NCBI RefSeq assembly: GCF_003597395.2
Contig: NC_133773.1
Location: 125,448,415-125,512,414 of the forward strand
Direction: 5' to 3'
Length of the DNA: 64,000 nucleotides
Origin: Chelonoidis abingdonii
Taxonomy: Eukaryota; Chordata; Testudines; Testudinidae
The notes beneath the pieces are model-generated. The model had not been told where the DNA came from, did not search any database, and worked only from the letters and a program-made list of their open reading frames with translations. Within the stretch, counting starts at the first letter, position 1; the number at the start of each line of letters is the position of its first letter. Made by a program: the position numbers and the translations under genes. This document shows positions 34,766 to 44,669 of the stretch, piece by piece.

Positions 34766-34975
34766 CCAGTGATACTCAGACTGAGGCTCAGGAGCTGCAA
34801 GTGGCTCTTTAATGTGTCTCCTGCAGATCTTTGCAGCATATATTAAACCACTGTGTGATTTCATTATTAATGAATCTAAGTTATTAGCCAGACAGGATGC
34901 TTTTACTATGTTATTAACCAATTATAGTTAATAAAATAATAATACTTAGTTGGTCTTTTTGCTGTGAAAATATTA
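34766..34975. mobile_element. MITE-like repeat
   Basis: It starts CCAGTGATACTCAGACTGAGG, in the style of hAT-Charlie ends, followed by 'gtggctctttaatgtgtctcctgcagatctttgcagc'-type family sequence. The right end was not defined; it abuts the next element. Confidence 0.45.
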
Positions 34976-34981
34976 TATAGT

Positions 34982-35626
34982 CAGGGGTGGGCAATAATTT
35001 TCACAGGGGAGCCACTCCATGAATTTTGGTAAGTCGTCACAGGCCGCACATTTCTACTATATTAATGGAGGGGGTGCAGGGTCTGGGAGAGAGTTTGGGT
35101 GGAGGAGGGAACTCCAGGCTGGTGCAGAGTGTTTGGGTGCAGGAGAGGGTGAAAGGGAGTTTGGTGCAGCAGGGAGCTTCGGGCTGGGGTAGGGGATTAG
35201 AGTGCAGGAGGGGGTCCGAGGTGCAGGCTTGGGCCAGGAGATGCTTACCACAGGTGGCTCCCAGCTGGCAGCACACCAGGGCTCAGGCAGGCTGCCTGCC
35301 TCCTATAGCCCCATGCCACCCCCGGAAGTGGCCGGCTGCTGCTGGCATGTCTCTGCTCGCCCCTTGAGGGGGGAGAGGTGCAGCGGGTCTCCATGGGCTG
35401 CATATGCCTGCAAGCACCATTCTGCAGCTCCCATTGGCTGGTTTCTGGCTGTGAGGACACTGCTGGGGGTGGAGGCAGCGCACGGAGCAACAGGACTTTT
35501 AGCAGTCCAGACTTGGAGATGGCCAGGGGACAGAGGAGGCGGGGCAGAAATGTTAGTCATGGCAGGCCGGAGAGAAATGTTAGACGGGCCAAATCCAGCC
35601 AGCAGGCCATATTTTGACCACCCCTG
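34982..35626. mobile_element. hAT-type non-autonomous element ('CAGGGGTGGGCAA' ends)
   Basis: The left end CAGGGGTGGGCAATAATTTT and the right end ATTTTGACCACCCCTG are inverted. GC-rich interior without transposase. Family members are at 42521-43281 and inside 45410-46139. Confidence 0.72.
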
Positions 35627-35849
35627 ATACAGAGAGAGTAAATGAAACAATGAATTCATGCTGCTGGGGTTCATTGGGTAATTTTGATTGTTAATTTGGC
35701 TCCTGAACAAATGAGATCTGAGTATAACCAGCTGAGACTAAGGAAGAACTTCAGAACATGTTTATTGCTGCAAACTATGTCAGCAAGAGATATGGAGTGA
35801 GGATCAACATTAGGAAGACAAAAAATATAATGATAAATAAACACAGAGT

Positions 35850-36165
35850 CCAGAGGCACTAACTTTTTAATTTCCCCAGGGGTGCTCAACCCCTGCTCTG
35901 CCCCAGGCCCCACCCCCACTCCACCTCTTCCTCCAAGACCCCATCCTGCCTCACCTCTTTCCACCTCCACTCCACCCCCCTCTTCCCGTCCCTCCCCCAA
36001 GCACACCCTGCCGCTGCTCCACCTCTTCCTGCGCCCTCTCCTCCCCCTCCTCTCCAGCCCGCCACTGAACAGCTGATCCTTGGCGGACAGGAGACGCGGG
36101 GGTGGGGGGGAGAGCTAATTGGAGGGGCTGTCAGTGGGTGCTGAGCACCCACCTATGACAGAGAT
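35850..36165. mobile_element. C/T-rich MITE-like insertion in the LINE
   Basis: 'GGGGTGCTCAACCCCTG' at the left and 'GCTGAGCACCCACC' at the right are loosely inverted. A strongly pyrimidine-rich block lies between. It separates two LINE RT pieces. Confidence 0.45.
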
Positions 36166-36552
36166 GCACAAGACAGGCAACATCTATTACTTGATGGTTG
36201 ATAGGTGAAATAAGTGTAGGGAGTCTAACACCACCAGATGGAAGATGTAATGAAGAAATCAAAAGAAAGATGCAGTTTGCAAAGGTATTCAATGAATTCC
36301 AAAGACTTCTGTGTTATCAAAATAAAAACTCCACATATGCTCACTAAATTGCTAAAGTGCTACCTACAGTCAATTCTCCTGTTTAGATTTGAGTGCTGGA
36401 CACTTAAGAAGGACACTGAAAGATGAGTCAAAGCATTCAAGCTTTGGTGTTATAGATGAAAGTTTAAAATTATCTGAAAAACTAAACCTATGAATGAAGC
36501 AGTGATGAGAAGGATGAGTTTTAAAAGAGGTCAGTTACCTAAGACCCTAGGT

Positions 36553-36885
36553 CAGGGGTTCTCAAACTTCATTGCACTGAGACCCCCTACTAACAACAAA
36601 GATTACTACATTATCCCAGGAGGAGGGACCAAAGCCTGAGCCCTGCCACCCCAGGCAGGGTTGGAGGGGGCAAAGTCAAAGCTCAGGGGTTTCAGCCCCA
36701 GGTGGGGGCCTGTAATCTATTCTGAGCCCTGCCACTCAGGGCTGAAACGGAGTTCTAAGCCCCGCAACCCAAGGAAGTGTGGCTTTGGCCCCTGGCCCCA
36801 CTAAGTCTAATGCCAGCCCTGATGACCCCATTAAATGGGGTCACGACCCACTTTGGGCTCAAACCCCACAGTTTAAAAACTGCTG
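36553..36885. mobile_element. hAT (Charlie-type) MITE, sister of 31128-31481
   Basis: The ends CAGGGGTTCTCAAACTTC and CAGTTTAAAAACTGCTG, and shared interior phrases ('gaccaaagcctgagccc', 'ggcttcagcc'-type), match the 31-kb copy in the same orientation. The duplication is not evident. Confidence 0.7.
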
Positions 36886-36984
36886 TTTAAAAACTCACTA
36901 CCAGCACTCACATTGGAAAAGAGCGCAGGCAAACTAGCAAGAGAAAGAAAAGAGCCAGTTATATCTTCAGATGGACTGGTATCC

Positions 36985-37150
36985 TGCCACTGCTACCAAC
37001 TCCTTGTGTGCCCTTGGGTAAGTCACTTAGCCTCTCTTCCTCATTTTCCCTATCTGTAGAAATGGAATCATGCATACTCACTTCCCAGAGGTCTAGGGAG
37101 GATTCGTAGATTTAAAATACTTTGAACACAAATAGTGCTACACAATTGCC
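36985..37150 (+). repeat. MIR SINE
   Basis: TGTGTGCCCTTGGGTAAGTCA followed by CTTAGCCTCTCTTCCTCA, then 'ccctatctgtagaaatggaat', is the MIR core. MIR is an ancient tRNA-derived SINE shared by amniotes. Confidence 0.75.
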
Positions 37151-37219
37151 AAGTATCAGTAATGTGCAGACTTTGGTTTATAAATCTCATTCCTAAAGAA
37201 AGGAGCATCAATCACAGCA

Positions 37220-37300
37220 GTGACCTCTCTGTGCCTCTGCAAAGTGGAGATAATAGCGTTTCCCCACCTCACAAGGGTACTGAAGTAAATTCATTAACAG
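37220..37300 (+). repeat. Second MIR fragment
   Basis: GACCTCTCTGTGCCTCTGCAA then 'agtggagataatagcg...cacctcacaagggt' repeats the MIR 3' core about 200 bases downstream of the first copy. Confidence 0.6.
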
Positions 37301-37803
37301 GGCAGGCAGATACAACAGCGAGTGGGGTCAGGTAGCTGCTGGATAGTTGGGGACGTGCTCCTCGAGGGCCAGGAGCAGTTTACTGTACCCCCTCCCGCAG
37401 CCAAGCAACAGTTGCACGCTACTCTCGAAACAGTGTTACACGTTAACTCCTTATCGAAGCAGCCTCTGCCTCCCTAGAGGGTGGAGCCGCTGGGACTGGG
37501 AGGGAAAAGCAGCACCCGGGTCAGTTGGGACCGTTTGAAAGCAGGCAGTAAAATCGGAGTCCAACAAACCATTCCCCATCCCCCCTGCAAAGCCCAGCTT
37601 GTAACGGGACCGCTCCCCGGCACACACACCCAACACCGCCCAGCGCGGGGGGTGTCTAACTTCTGCACGCTATCCCCCATCCCCTGAGGTCTCTCCCCTC
37701 CCCCACTTTACTCCTTCCACCCCCCGTCCCGGGTAGGGTCCCGGGCCAGTAGCGCACAGTCGGTTTGGTCTGGGGGGAGCACGGCTCCCCCAGACCCACT
37801 CAC

Positions 37804-37990
37804 CTCCGTCCCTCAGGATTCCAGCTTCTCACCGAGTCACCAGCTCGCCATCGGTCACCGGGGCGACGGGAACCTGTCTCCACCACCCAGCACCTCGGCC
37901 ACTGGCTGCAGGGAGCTGTCAGTCACTCACCCGGCAGGGGTGGCGGTCGGGTTCCCGATCAGCGAGAAGAGAGACAATACAGAACAGGGA
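37804..37990 (-). other. RGS12: Candidate untranslated exon 1 of RGS12
   Basis: On the minus strand CGGAG followed by GTGAGTGG (last exon base 37804) is a strong donor. A second one, CCGG then GTGAGT (last exon base 37931), lies closer to the promoter motifs. Transcription would start near the ZNF143-type sites at about 38.0 kb. No transcript evidence is available, so start and end are provisional. Confidence 0.35.
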
Positions 37991-38009
37991 ACTACAACTC
38001 CCAGCATGC
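37991..38009 (+). promoter_or_regulatory. ZNF143/THAP11-type promoter site
   Basis: ACTACAACTCCCAGCATGC is an essentially perfect copy of the long ZNF143/THAP11 (SBS-type) motif that occurs near vertebrate transcription starts. Confidence 0.85.
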
Positions 38010-38042
38010 ACTGCGGCCAGTCCGCTACCGCCTAGAGCGCTT

Positions 38043-38061
38043 GCATGCCGGAAGCTGTAGT
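38043..38061 (-). promoter_or_regulatory. Inverted ZNF143-type site overlapping an ETS core
   Basis: GCATGCCGGAAGCTGTAGT is, on the minus strand, a variant of the same motif. It includes CCGGAAG, an ETS-factor core. It lies 33 bases from the first site in opposite orientation. Confidence 0.7.
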
Positions 38062-38160
38062 TTCTTTCTTGCTTCAACGCCTCACAAGGGGGCGGTGGGC
38101 AGCACACAAATCCTCAGCGTGGGGACGGGAGCGTGCCCATCCTCCACCCGCGGAGTTATA

Positions 38161-38174
38161 ATACGCATGCGCAT
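38161..38174. promoter_or_regulatory. NRF1-like site
   Basis: ATACGCATGCGCAT contains the palindromic GCATGCGC core of NRF1 sites, which are common in CpG-island promoters. Confidence 0.55.
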
Positions 38175-38340
38175 ACTTTCGCGGGCCCTCCCCCTTACCG
38201 GAGGTGCGCGAGGCTGGGGCAGTCGTTGGAGCTCGAGGTGCGAGGTCGGCAGGGGGCGCTCTGAGGATAACAGAGGCTGGAAGTTCGCAAAGTCAGGCGC
38301 CTGAGGCGTGTATGAGGTAGGTAGGACGAGGCGGGCAATT

Positions 38341-38698
38341 TTTCACTTTAAAGCAGATTTTATTAAACCGAATACATTTCTTTTTAAAAATAAACCCTAT
38401 TTAAAATTAAATGTGAAACTGTTGCAATCTGAGTTCAGGGCTCAGCTTCCTGTGTAATCCATGAAAAGCAAGAGCCTCTTTTACAGGTGCTGAGGGACTA
38501 TTTTCTTCTTTTTGGTTTTTTCAACTATCTCACTTCCATGACTAGCTCAGTGAAAGTTCAGAAACCAATTAGGAGCTGAAAAAGCAGGAAAGCTTGTTTT
38601 CCTCTTTCAGTCTATGGATAAAACATAGGTGTGAGAGGGTGAGATTTACTATTTCTAAAGTCAGTTCAATTCACTAACAACAGATAATACTTCCACTG
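38341..38698. other. No recognised feature
   Basis: AT-rich sequence right of the CpG island. Nothing recognised. Confidence 0.4.
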
Positions 38699-38934
38699 TT
38701 TAATACCGGGGTTCTCAAACTGGTGGTAATGACTTCTTAGGGTCATGAGGTTATTATGTGAGGGGTTGTGAGCTGTCAGCCTCCTCCCCAAACCCCGCTT
38801 TGCCTCCAGCGTTTATAGTAGTGTTAAATATAAAAAAAGTGCTTTTACTTTATAAGGGTGGGGGTTCCCACTCATAGGCTTGCTGTGTGAAAGGGGTCAC
38901 CAGTATAAAAGTTTGAGAACCACTGGTTTAATAC
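38699..38934. mobile_element. hAT (Charlie-type) MITE with exact 8-bp duplication
   Basis: The element spans 38707-38926 (220 bp), with ends CGGGGTTCTCAAACT and AGTTTGAGAACCACTGG. The 8-mer TTTAATAC flanks it on both sides (38699-38706 and 38927-38934). Confidence 0.9.
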
Positions 38935-39910
38935 ATCTGTTAGTTATAAATGCAAAACATGTTCTGATAGTTTTCTTATGTATTCAACACAATTGACTTT
39001 AGTTTTAAGTAATAAATTGTAAAATACAGTTTTTATTAATTTTAATTGAATTCCTATTTCCATCCATATGCAACTTGACAAAAAATGAATCATCTCATAA
39101 ATAAGAAATGTCATTCAGCATTTTCTAACAAAAATGTAAAATTAAAAATCAGGATAAATGTATGGTAAGCTATATAATTGTTTAAATAAATATGTATAAA
39201 TATAATGTATTGTTCTAGTTGGTCAAAACAAGTACCAAATTATCCCAACCAAGGAGATTTAACTCTGCCTTAGAAAAATAACAAATATATTAATGCAAAT
39301 CAAGATTTCATATGGAGAATGACTTGTTTATACTGCTCTATATAATATACACTGAAATGTAAATAGAATATTTATATTCCAATTGATTTATTTTATAATT
39401 TATACAGTAAAAATGAGAAAATAAGCAATTTGTCAGTAATAGTGTGCTGTGACACTTTTGTATTTTTATGTCTGATTTTGTAAGCAAATAGTTTTTAAGT
39501 GAGACGAAACTTGGATGTATACAAGACAAATCAGAATTGAAGGGGATACTGTAGTCTGGAAAGGTTGAGAGCCACTGGACTATATGATGCAGGTCATTGT
39601 CATAGGAGTGCAAGATGGGCAGTAGTTTGTCTGCTGTTCCCTCAACAAAGTGCAACCTAACCATAGCCTTTAATAGATAGATTGATAATGTCTGTTCCAG
39701 TGAAGGGAATTATGGAAGGGATTATGTTGGAAGAAAAGAATAATTAACGTGAATGTGACGAAGTAGGGTCTCGGCACAGAACTGGGAGCCAGGAACTGTG
39801 GAATTCTATTCCCATTTCACACACCCTACGTGATCTGAGGCTCAGATTCTTCAAAATGTTCCATGTAGGTATAACTACACAGAGCCACAACGAATTGGCA
39901 CTGAGGTCTA
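38935..39910. other. AT-rich sequence, nothing firm recognised
   Basis: Mostly low-GC DNA. No coding signal or clear repeat end. Confidence 0.4.
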
Positions 39911-41163
39911 CCCATGTGCAGGGCCAGTGCAAGGATATTTTGCGCCCTAGGCGAAACTTCCATCTTGCGCTCCCCCCTCTCCCCCAATCATATACATTAC
40001 ACACAATACACTGTCACAGAGTAACATGTTATAATTTAGAATTTATGTTTCCGTGCTTTAAGTTTAGCAAATTTAGAAACAAGTTCCTCCAAGTCAATGC
40101 TGTGAGCGACGTCATGCTCTAGTGACAAGGTAGATAGCCCAACAAGTCTTTGTTGCAACATTGATGTTCGCATGTATGTTTTTATCAACTTGAGCTTCGA
40201 GAAGCTTCACTTACCACTGGCCACAGAAACAGAGAGTCAAGAGGATGTGAAGAGCAATAACTGTGTTAGGGACACTATCTGTCAGCTGGGGGTCAGGGCT
40301 GTGGGGAGGATGGGGTCAGGGGGTTTCCAGCTCAGAGGCTGGGCTCGGAGCTGGGGGGGATCAGGGCTGCTCAGGAGGGACTGTGGAGGGATGGGGTCAG
40401 GGGGGTGCCTGGGGGCACTGGGGATGGGGTCAAGCTCAGCTCTGCAGGCTGCTGTTCTCTCCAGCCATCCAGGCACAAGGGGAGCAGGAGCAGGGACCAG
40501 CCAAGGACCAAGGGGCAGGAGCACAGGCACCTGAGGCCAAGCTGTGGGGAAGCACTTGCTTACCTTGCCCAACGCATGAGCATCGGGGTCCTCTTTCTTC
40601 CTCCGCTCCACCAGACCACCGCTGAGGCTCTTTTCTTCTCCATGCCCCTCGCTGGGGCTGACGTGGAGGCTGAGCCAGGGGCAGCCCCCGCTTTCCTCCA
40701 GAAGAAGCGCTGCCCTCGCAGGGCTCCTGCCACATGCCCTAAGCAGAGCTGCGCAGCTCTGCCCAGCTGCCGGCACAAGAAAAATGGCATAGACTGGAGC
40801 CCCTGCTCTGGGAGGGAGAGGGATTCTCAGCCTCTGCCTGCAGCTCAGGGATTCCACTGGGTCAGCGTGCCACAGGCACCTCGAACCTCTGGGCTGCCGT
40901 GGCGGCGCCCTGACCCAGGGGGGGCCCTGGGCTGCCGGCTGCCGTGGCGGCGCCCTGACCCAGGGTGGGTCCTGGGATGCCGGCTGCCGCGGTGGGGCCC
41001 TGACCCGGGGGGGCCCTGGGCTGCCGGCTGCCGCCAGCAGCTCAGACTCCCTCTCTGTCCCAGCAGCAGCGGCAGCTCAACCATTTAAAAAAAAATTGGA
41101 GGGCGCCACTTTTTGGTGCCCCCAAATCTCCACCTAAATGGTTGCACCGGCCCTGCCCATGTG
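39911..41163. mobile_element. hAT non-autonomous element, 1237 bp, exact 8-bp duplication
   Basis: The element spans 39919-41155, from CAGGGCCAGTGCAAGG to GGTTGCACCGGCCCTG. CCCATGTG flanks both sides (39911-39918 and 41156-41163). It is very GC-rich from 40270 on, which gives long but meaningless open frames. A 45-bp tandem repeat lies inside. No transposase. Confidence 0.9.
40893..41035 (+). repeat. 45-bp tandem repeat, about three copies
   Basis: Units starting GCTGCCGTGGCGG begin at 40893 and 40938, and a GCTGCCGCGGTGG unit begins at 40983. A partial fourth starts near 41027. Each contains CCCTGACCC(A/G)GGG. The period of 45 keeps frame, so it also inflates open reading frames. Confidence 0.85.
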
Positions 41164-41194
41164 GCACAACTTGCAGGCTAGAGGCTTTAATTTC

Positions 41195-41320
41195 TATGCC
41201 ATAGTCTCTTAGTCTACAAAATGGGGATAGTGGTAAGTATATTCAAGGGTATTGTGAGAATGAGGTAAAGGTTGTGAAATGTTTGGAAGATTGCTTTTAC
41301 AAGTACTAAGCATTATTGTT
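41195..41320 (+). repeat. Possible MIR fragment
   Basis: TCTACAAAATGGGGATAGTGG followed by 'gggtattgtgagaatgaggtaaagg' resembles the MIR 3' core. Confidence 0.5.
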
Positions 41321-42512
41321 GGAGTTGGTCAAAACAATGAGGAGGAAGAATTTGCATAAAATATTTTCTCAAAAGTTTTCTGACTAACTAGTGAGCTGGT
41401 AAAAAATAATAAAGCTTTAGCAGAAGATGAAATTCATATTAAAAATGACATACCTTTTTGAAATTTCTCTACCAATTTTTCTGAAATATAATTGCCCTAT
41501 AATAAAATCTCGGACCTGTGTCTGATCCAAGTTTCCGTATATGTAAGTGTAAGAATAGATAATTATATTTACAAGTAATAATAAGAGAATATTTCTTCTT
41601 TCTTTTTCTTTATCCTCCCACACACCCCGAGGTGTATAAGGCATCCACCAGTTTCTGCCACCATTTATTTTGGTCTTGTGCTGATCTATTCAGGCTTCTA
41701 AGTGTCATGTTGATGGACTTCACTTCTTTTTCTGAACTGTGTAATGTTTTTCAAAGTTGCCCTCTATTCCTTTTTCCAGGTGGTGTCATGTCACTTGCTG
41801 TGGAAGTCATGTTGATGGCATCCTTACAGTGTGTCCTAAATATATCTGTTATTCTGATATTGCAAGAAACTCTTTCCAGTGGATTCTGAAGAACTTCCAC
41901 AGGCATTTATTTTGGAATGAGTTGATCTTTTTATCTATTTCTATTGTAGATTTCCATGACTCTGCTCCATAATTGAGGACAGACATGATGCTGATATTAA
42001 AAAATTATATTTCTGTGTCAGTGCCAATCATGCTACTTTTCCAAATCTTTTCAAGTTTATGAACATTGTTTGCTCCTTTTGATATTTCTTGATTGACTTC
42101 TAACATGGTGTTACTATCATTGCACATCCCCCTGCATAGACAGGTAAAATGACTTACTTTTTCAGGTGTTTCTTCATCCACTCTAATGTTTACCTGTGGG
42201 ACATGGATATCCCTATATTTTGGCTTCCCATTGTTGGTGAACAAACCAACTTGTTTTGCTCTATCTGCAAAAGCTGTGTCATTTTCGCCATTAAGGGATG
42301 TGTTGAACTAAGCAGGACAGTGTCATTCGATTGCACTTGATCACTTGTCCATAAAATTCCTTTGTGGCCTTTTGTGGTTACTTTCCTTATGACATATTCA
42401 ATGATCAGTGCAAACAACAGTGGAGACATATTATACCCTTGCCTTACTCTGGTTGTCATTGAAAACTATTAGCAATGTTGTCACCATCTCTGGCTGCACA
42501 TTCAGCATTATC

Positions 42513-43289
42513 ATATAGATCAAGGGTGGGCAAACTTTTTGGCCCTCAGGCCACATCTGGGTATGGAAATTGTATGACAGGCCATGAATGCTCATGAACT
42601 TGAGGGTTGGGATGTGCAAGGGGGTTGAGGGATCCGGCTGGTGGTGTGGTTCTGGGGTTGGGGCCAGAAATGAGGTGTTTGGGGTGTGGAAGGGGACTCT
42701 GGGCTGGGGCAGGGAGTTGGGATGCAGAGAGGTGCAGCTCCGGGCTCTGGAGTGAGGCTGAGGATGAGGGGTTAGGAGTGCAGGAGAGTGCTCCAGGCTG
42801 GGACCGAGGGGTTCAGAGGGCGGGAGGGGGTTGGGGCACAGGAAGGGGTCAGGGTTGCAGGCTCTGGGTGGCGCTTGCTTCAGGCAGCTCCCGGAAGCAG
42901 CAGCACGTCCCCCCTCTGGCTCCTATGCAAAGGGGTAGCCAGGCGGCTCTGCACACTGCCCAGTCCACAGGCACTGCCTCTGCACCTTCCATTGACTGCA
43001 TTTCCCAGCCAGTGGGAGCTGTGGAGATGGCACTTGGGGCAGGGGCAGAATGTGGAGTCCCCTGGCTGCCCCTGTGTGTAGGAGCCGAAGGGGGGACATG
43101 CCACTGCTTCCAGGAGCCACGCGGAGCCACAGCATGTGCAGAGCAGGGAAAGCCCCCAACCCTGCTGCACGGCTGGAGCAGAGCAAGCCCTGGACCCTGC
43201 TCCCCAGTGAGAGCTCAAGGGCTGGATTAAAATGTCTGAAGGGCTGGATGCAGCCCCTGGGCCATAATTTGCCCATCCCATATATAGAT
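42513..43289. mobile_element. hAT element inside LINE, exact 8-bp duplication
   Basis: The element spans 42521-43281, with ends CAAGGGTGGGCAAACTTT and ATAATTTGCCCATCCCAT. ATATAGAT flanks both sides (42513-42520 and 43282-43289). Skipping it restores colinearity of the LINE. GC-rich interior; the 207-codon open frame within is a shadow. Confidence 0.88.
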
Positions 43290-43352
43290 CTTTGATTATT
43301 CTAATTATTTTTGCTCGTGTTCAATAATATGCCATAATTCTCCAAAGACTGT

Positions 43353-43760
43353 TGTTACGTGCCTGAGTGCTCTGCAAGGACGAGGCCCACACACACAGTG
43401 AGTTATTTGGCTTTAATGAAGGTAAAGTGACACATCTGCAACGGGGACCCTGGGCGTTGCTGTCACTTAGGCGGGGAACCCAGCACCGAAGCTCAGCTCG
43501 GCCTGGGTCGTAGTCCAAAGGCGGACCGGGAGCATACAGCTATGTATACACAATACAAAAGCAACTCATACATATGCAAAAAGGGACTTCCCACAGGCTA
43601 TGTCCGCCCTTTGGCCTAAGGCCATACAAACTGGTTTCAACCAGTTAAAAGCAAGTTATAACTGGCATGTCGTGTCCTACAATGACCAGCCATTTAGCAA
43701 GCAGGGGCTTTTCACAAGGCCACCGAGAAAGTGGAGACACCCTAGCTAGGCCGTGACACA
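43353..43760 (-). mobile_element. LTR-like insertion, minus orientation
   Basis: On the minus strand it begins TGTGTCACGGCC and ends GGCACGTAACA, giving TG...CA ends. A TTAAAGCC-type stretch is internal. It interrupts the LINE. A clean duplication was not identified, so ends are provisional. Confidence 0.45.
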
Positions 43761-43869
43761 GTCTTCCGCAGTCCTCTACAACTGTCTCTATGCATGTTTT
43801 CTTAAGCCTTCTGGAAATCTATACAATCTATCACAAGAGGTGCTTGCCTCTCCACACTTTGTTCTATAA

Positions 43870-44100
43870 CAGGGGTAGGCAACCTATGGCACTCACGCTG
43901 CCTGGATCCTGGCCACCGGTCTGAGGGGCTCTTCATTTTAATTTAATTTTAAATGAACCTTCTTAAACATTTTAAAAACCTTATTTACTTTACATACAAT
44001 AATAGTTTTGTTATATATTATAGACTTATAGAAAAAGACCTTCTAAAAACATTAATATGTTCTATAATATGTCTCAGAACAACAGTATGGTCTATATGTG
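43870..44100. mobile_element. hAT-type MITE, left part
   Basis: It starts CAGGGGTAGGCAACCTATGG, then 'gatcctggccaccggtctg' and an AT-rich interior. The matching right end is not found, so it seems truncated. Confidence 0.55.
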
Positions 44101-44392
44101 ATCTCAGTTATCTAATTCCTGCTTGTGTCTCTCTACGCTGAAAGCGTCTGTTTATTGATATGTTGCAGGATGATGTTTCACATGATTTTCCCAGGTCCTG
44201 AAAGTAATGGGATTAGTCTCCAATTATTGCAGTTGATAAGGTCACTCTTCATTGGAAAAAGAATATTTACATCACTGATATTTAAAATTTTAATATGAAA
44301 TTTATGATATCTTTTTGTAAATTAAAAACAAAACAAAAAAAAACCCACCACTAGCCATATTTACATATGTTCTTGGTTAAGTAGACCTAATG

Positions 44393-44669
44393 CAGTGGTC
44401 CCCAGCCTGTGAGGCACACCGGGGGGTGGCAGAGGAACATTTGAGGGAGTGCAGCAGGGCCCGGCCCAGCCCCCACAGGGGGGCAGGAAAAGAGCACAAC
44501 CCAGCCCCACTCTGACCCTAGATGCACTCTGGTCCTGTCCCCAGCACTTCTCTTGGCCACCGGCCACTGCCCATGGCCCAGCCACAACTCCGCTTCTGGC
44601 TGGGGAGGGGGAAGGGAACACTTTCCATTACTGGGGGGGAGCATGAGAAGAAAATTTTGGGTTCCACTG
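44393..44669. mobile_element. hAT (Charlie-type) MITE
   Basis: The left end CAGTGGTCCCCAGCCTG and the right end GGGTTCCACTG fit a 'CAGTGGTCCCCAACC' family. The ORFs on both strands inside are shadows of GC-rich sequence. Confidence 0.6.

Larger units (their letters stand above)
33040..36540 (+). pseudogene. Plus-strand LINE reverse transcriptase relic, split by insertions
   Basis: The RT pieces are colinear on the plus strand. About 33110-33335 encodes MYMCSVDSEKPFDKIQYKRL. About 34620-34720 encodes LFNIYVDVIMRESLEDTQPG. About 35720-35830 encodes EELQNMFIAANYVSKRYGVR. About 36235-36430 encodes LLKCYLQSILLFRFECWTLK. These match, in order, the palm, block-4, palm-thumb and C-terminal parts of a non-LTR RT ('FIDYxKAFD', 'LFNxYxExIMREA', 'CESWTL'). 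The gaps are an LTR (33340-34615), hAT-type pieces (34766-35626) and a CT-rich MITE (about 35850-36165). The gene is dead. Family (RTE-like or related) is unsettled. Confidence 0.78.
37340..38340. promoter_or_regulatory. CpG island, likely RGS12 promoter
   Basis: This is the only long stretch with abundant CpG, GC boxes (for example GGGGGCGGTGGG near 38090) and no repeat. It contains two inverted ZNF143/THAP11-type sites, an NRF1-like site and minus-strand splice-donor sequences. It lies about 25 kb upstream of the RGS12 coding exon on the minus strand, compatible with a large first intron. It could equally serve a divergent plus-strand transcript. Assignment to RGS12 is inference. Confidence 0.7.
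41620..43865 (-). pseudogene. Minus-strand LINE reverse transcriptase relic, split by hAT and LTR-like insertions
   Basis: Minus-strand pieces run from high to low coordinates. About 43770-43860 gives a VIDCIDFQKA region. About 43290-43350 gives SLWRIMAYY and KIIRIIKDLYDNAEC (with gaps). 42190-42459 gives VRQGYNMSPLLFALIIEYVIRKV. 42005-42244 gives the thumb (KLEKIWKSSMIGTDTEI). About 41880-42000 gives SVLNYGAESWKSTIEIDKK. This is a non-LTR RT. The DD catalytic pair is replaced (SNDTVLLS in place of FADD-type). Insertions at 42521-43281 and 43353-43760 interrupt it. It is of a different subtype and strand from the 33-36 kb LINE. Confidence 0.78.

Noticed and set aside
37765..38304. 179-codon plus-strand open frame in the CpG island
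   Set aside because: GC-rich DNA has few stops by chance. The frame crosses promoter motifs and shows no recognisable domain.
38310..38325. Plus-strand splice donor (GAGGTAGGTAGG) of a divergent gene
   Set aside because: A reasonable donor match, but with no exon, ORF or transcript evidence to support a plus-strand gene.
40282..41088. Open frames of 191 and 227 codons on both strands
   Set aside because: They lie inside a hAT element with exact target duplication and owe their length to GC-rich, 45-bp tandem sequence.
42607..43281. Open frames up to 207 codons
   Set aside because: Contained in the non-autonomous hAT element at 42521-43281; overlapping frames on both strands indicate composition, not coding.
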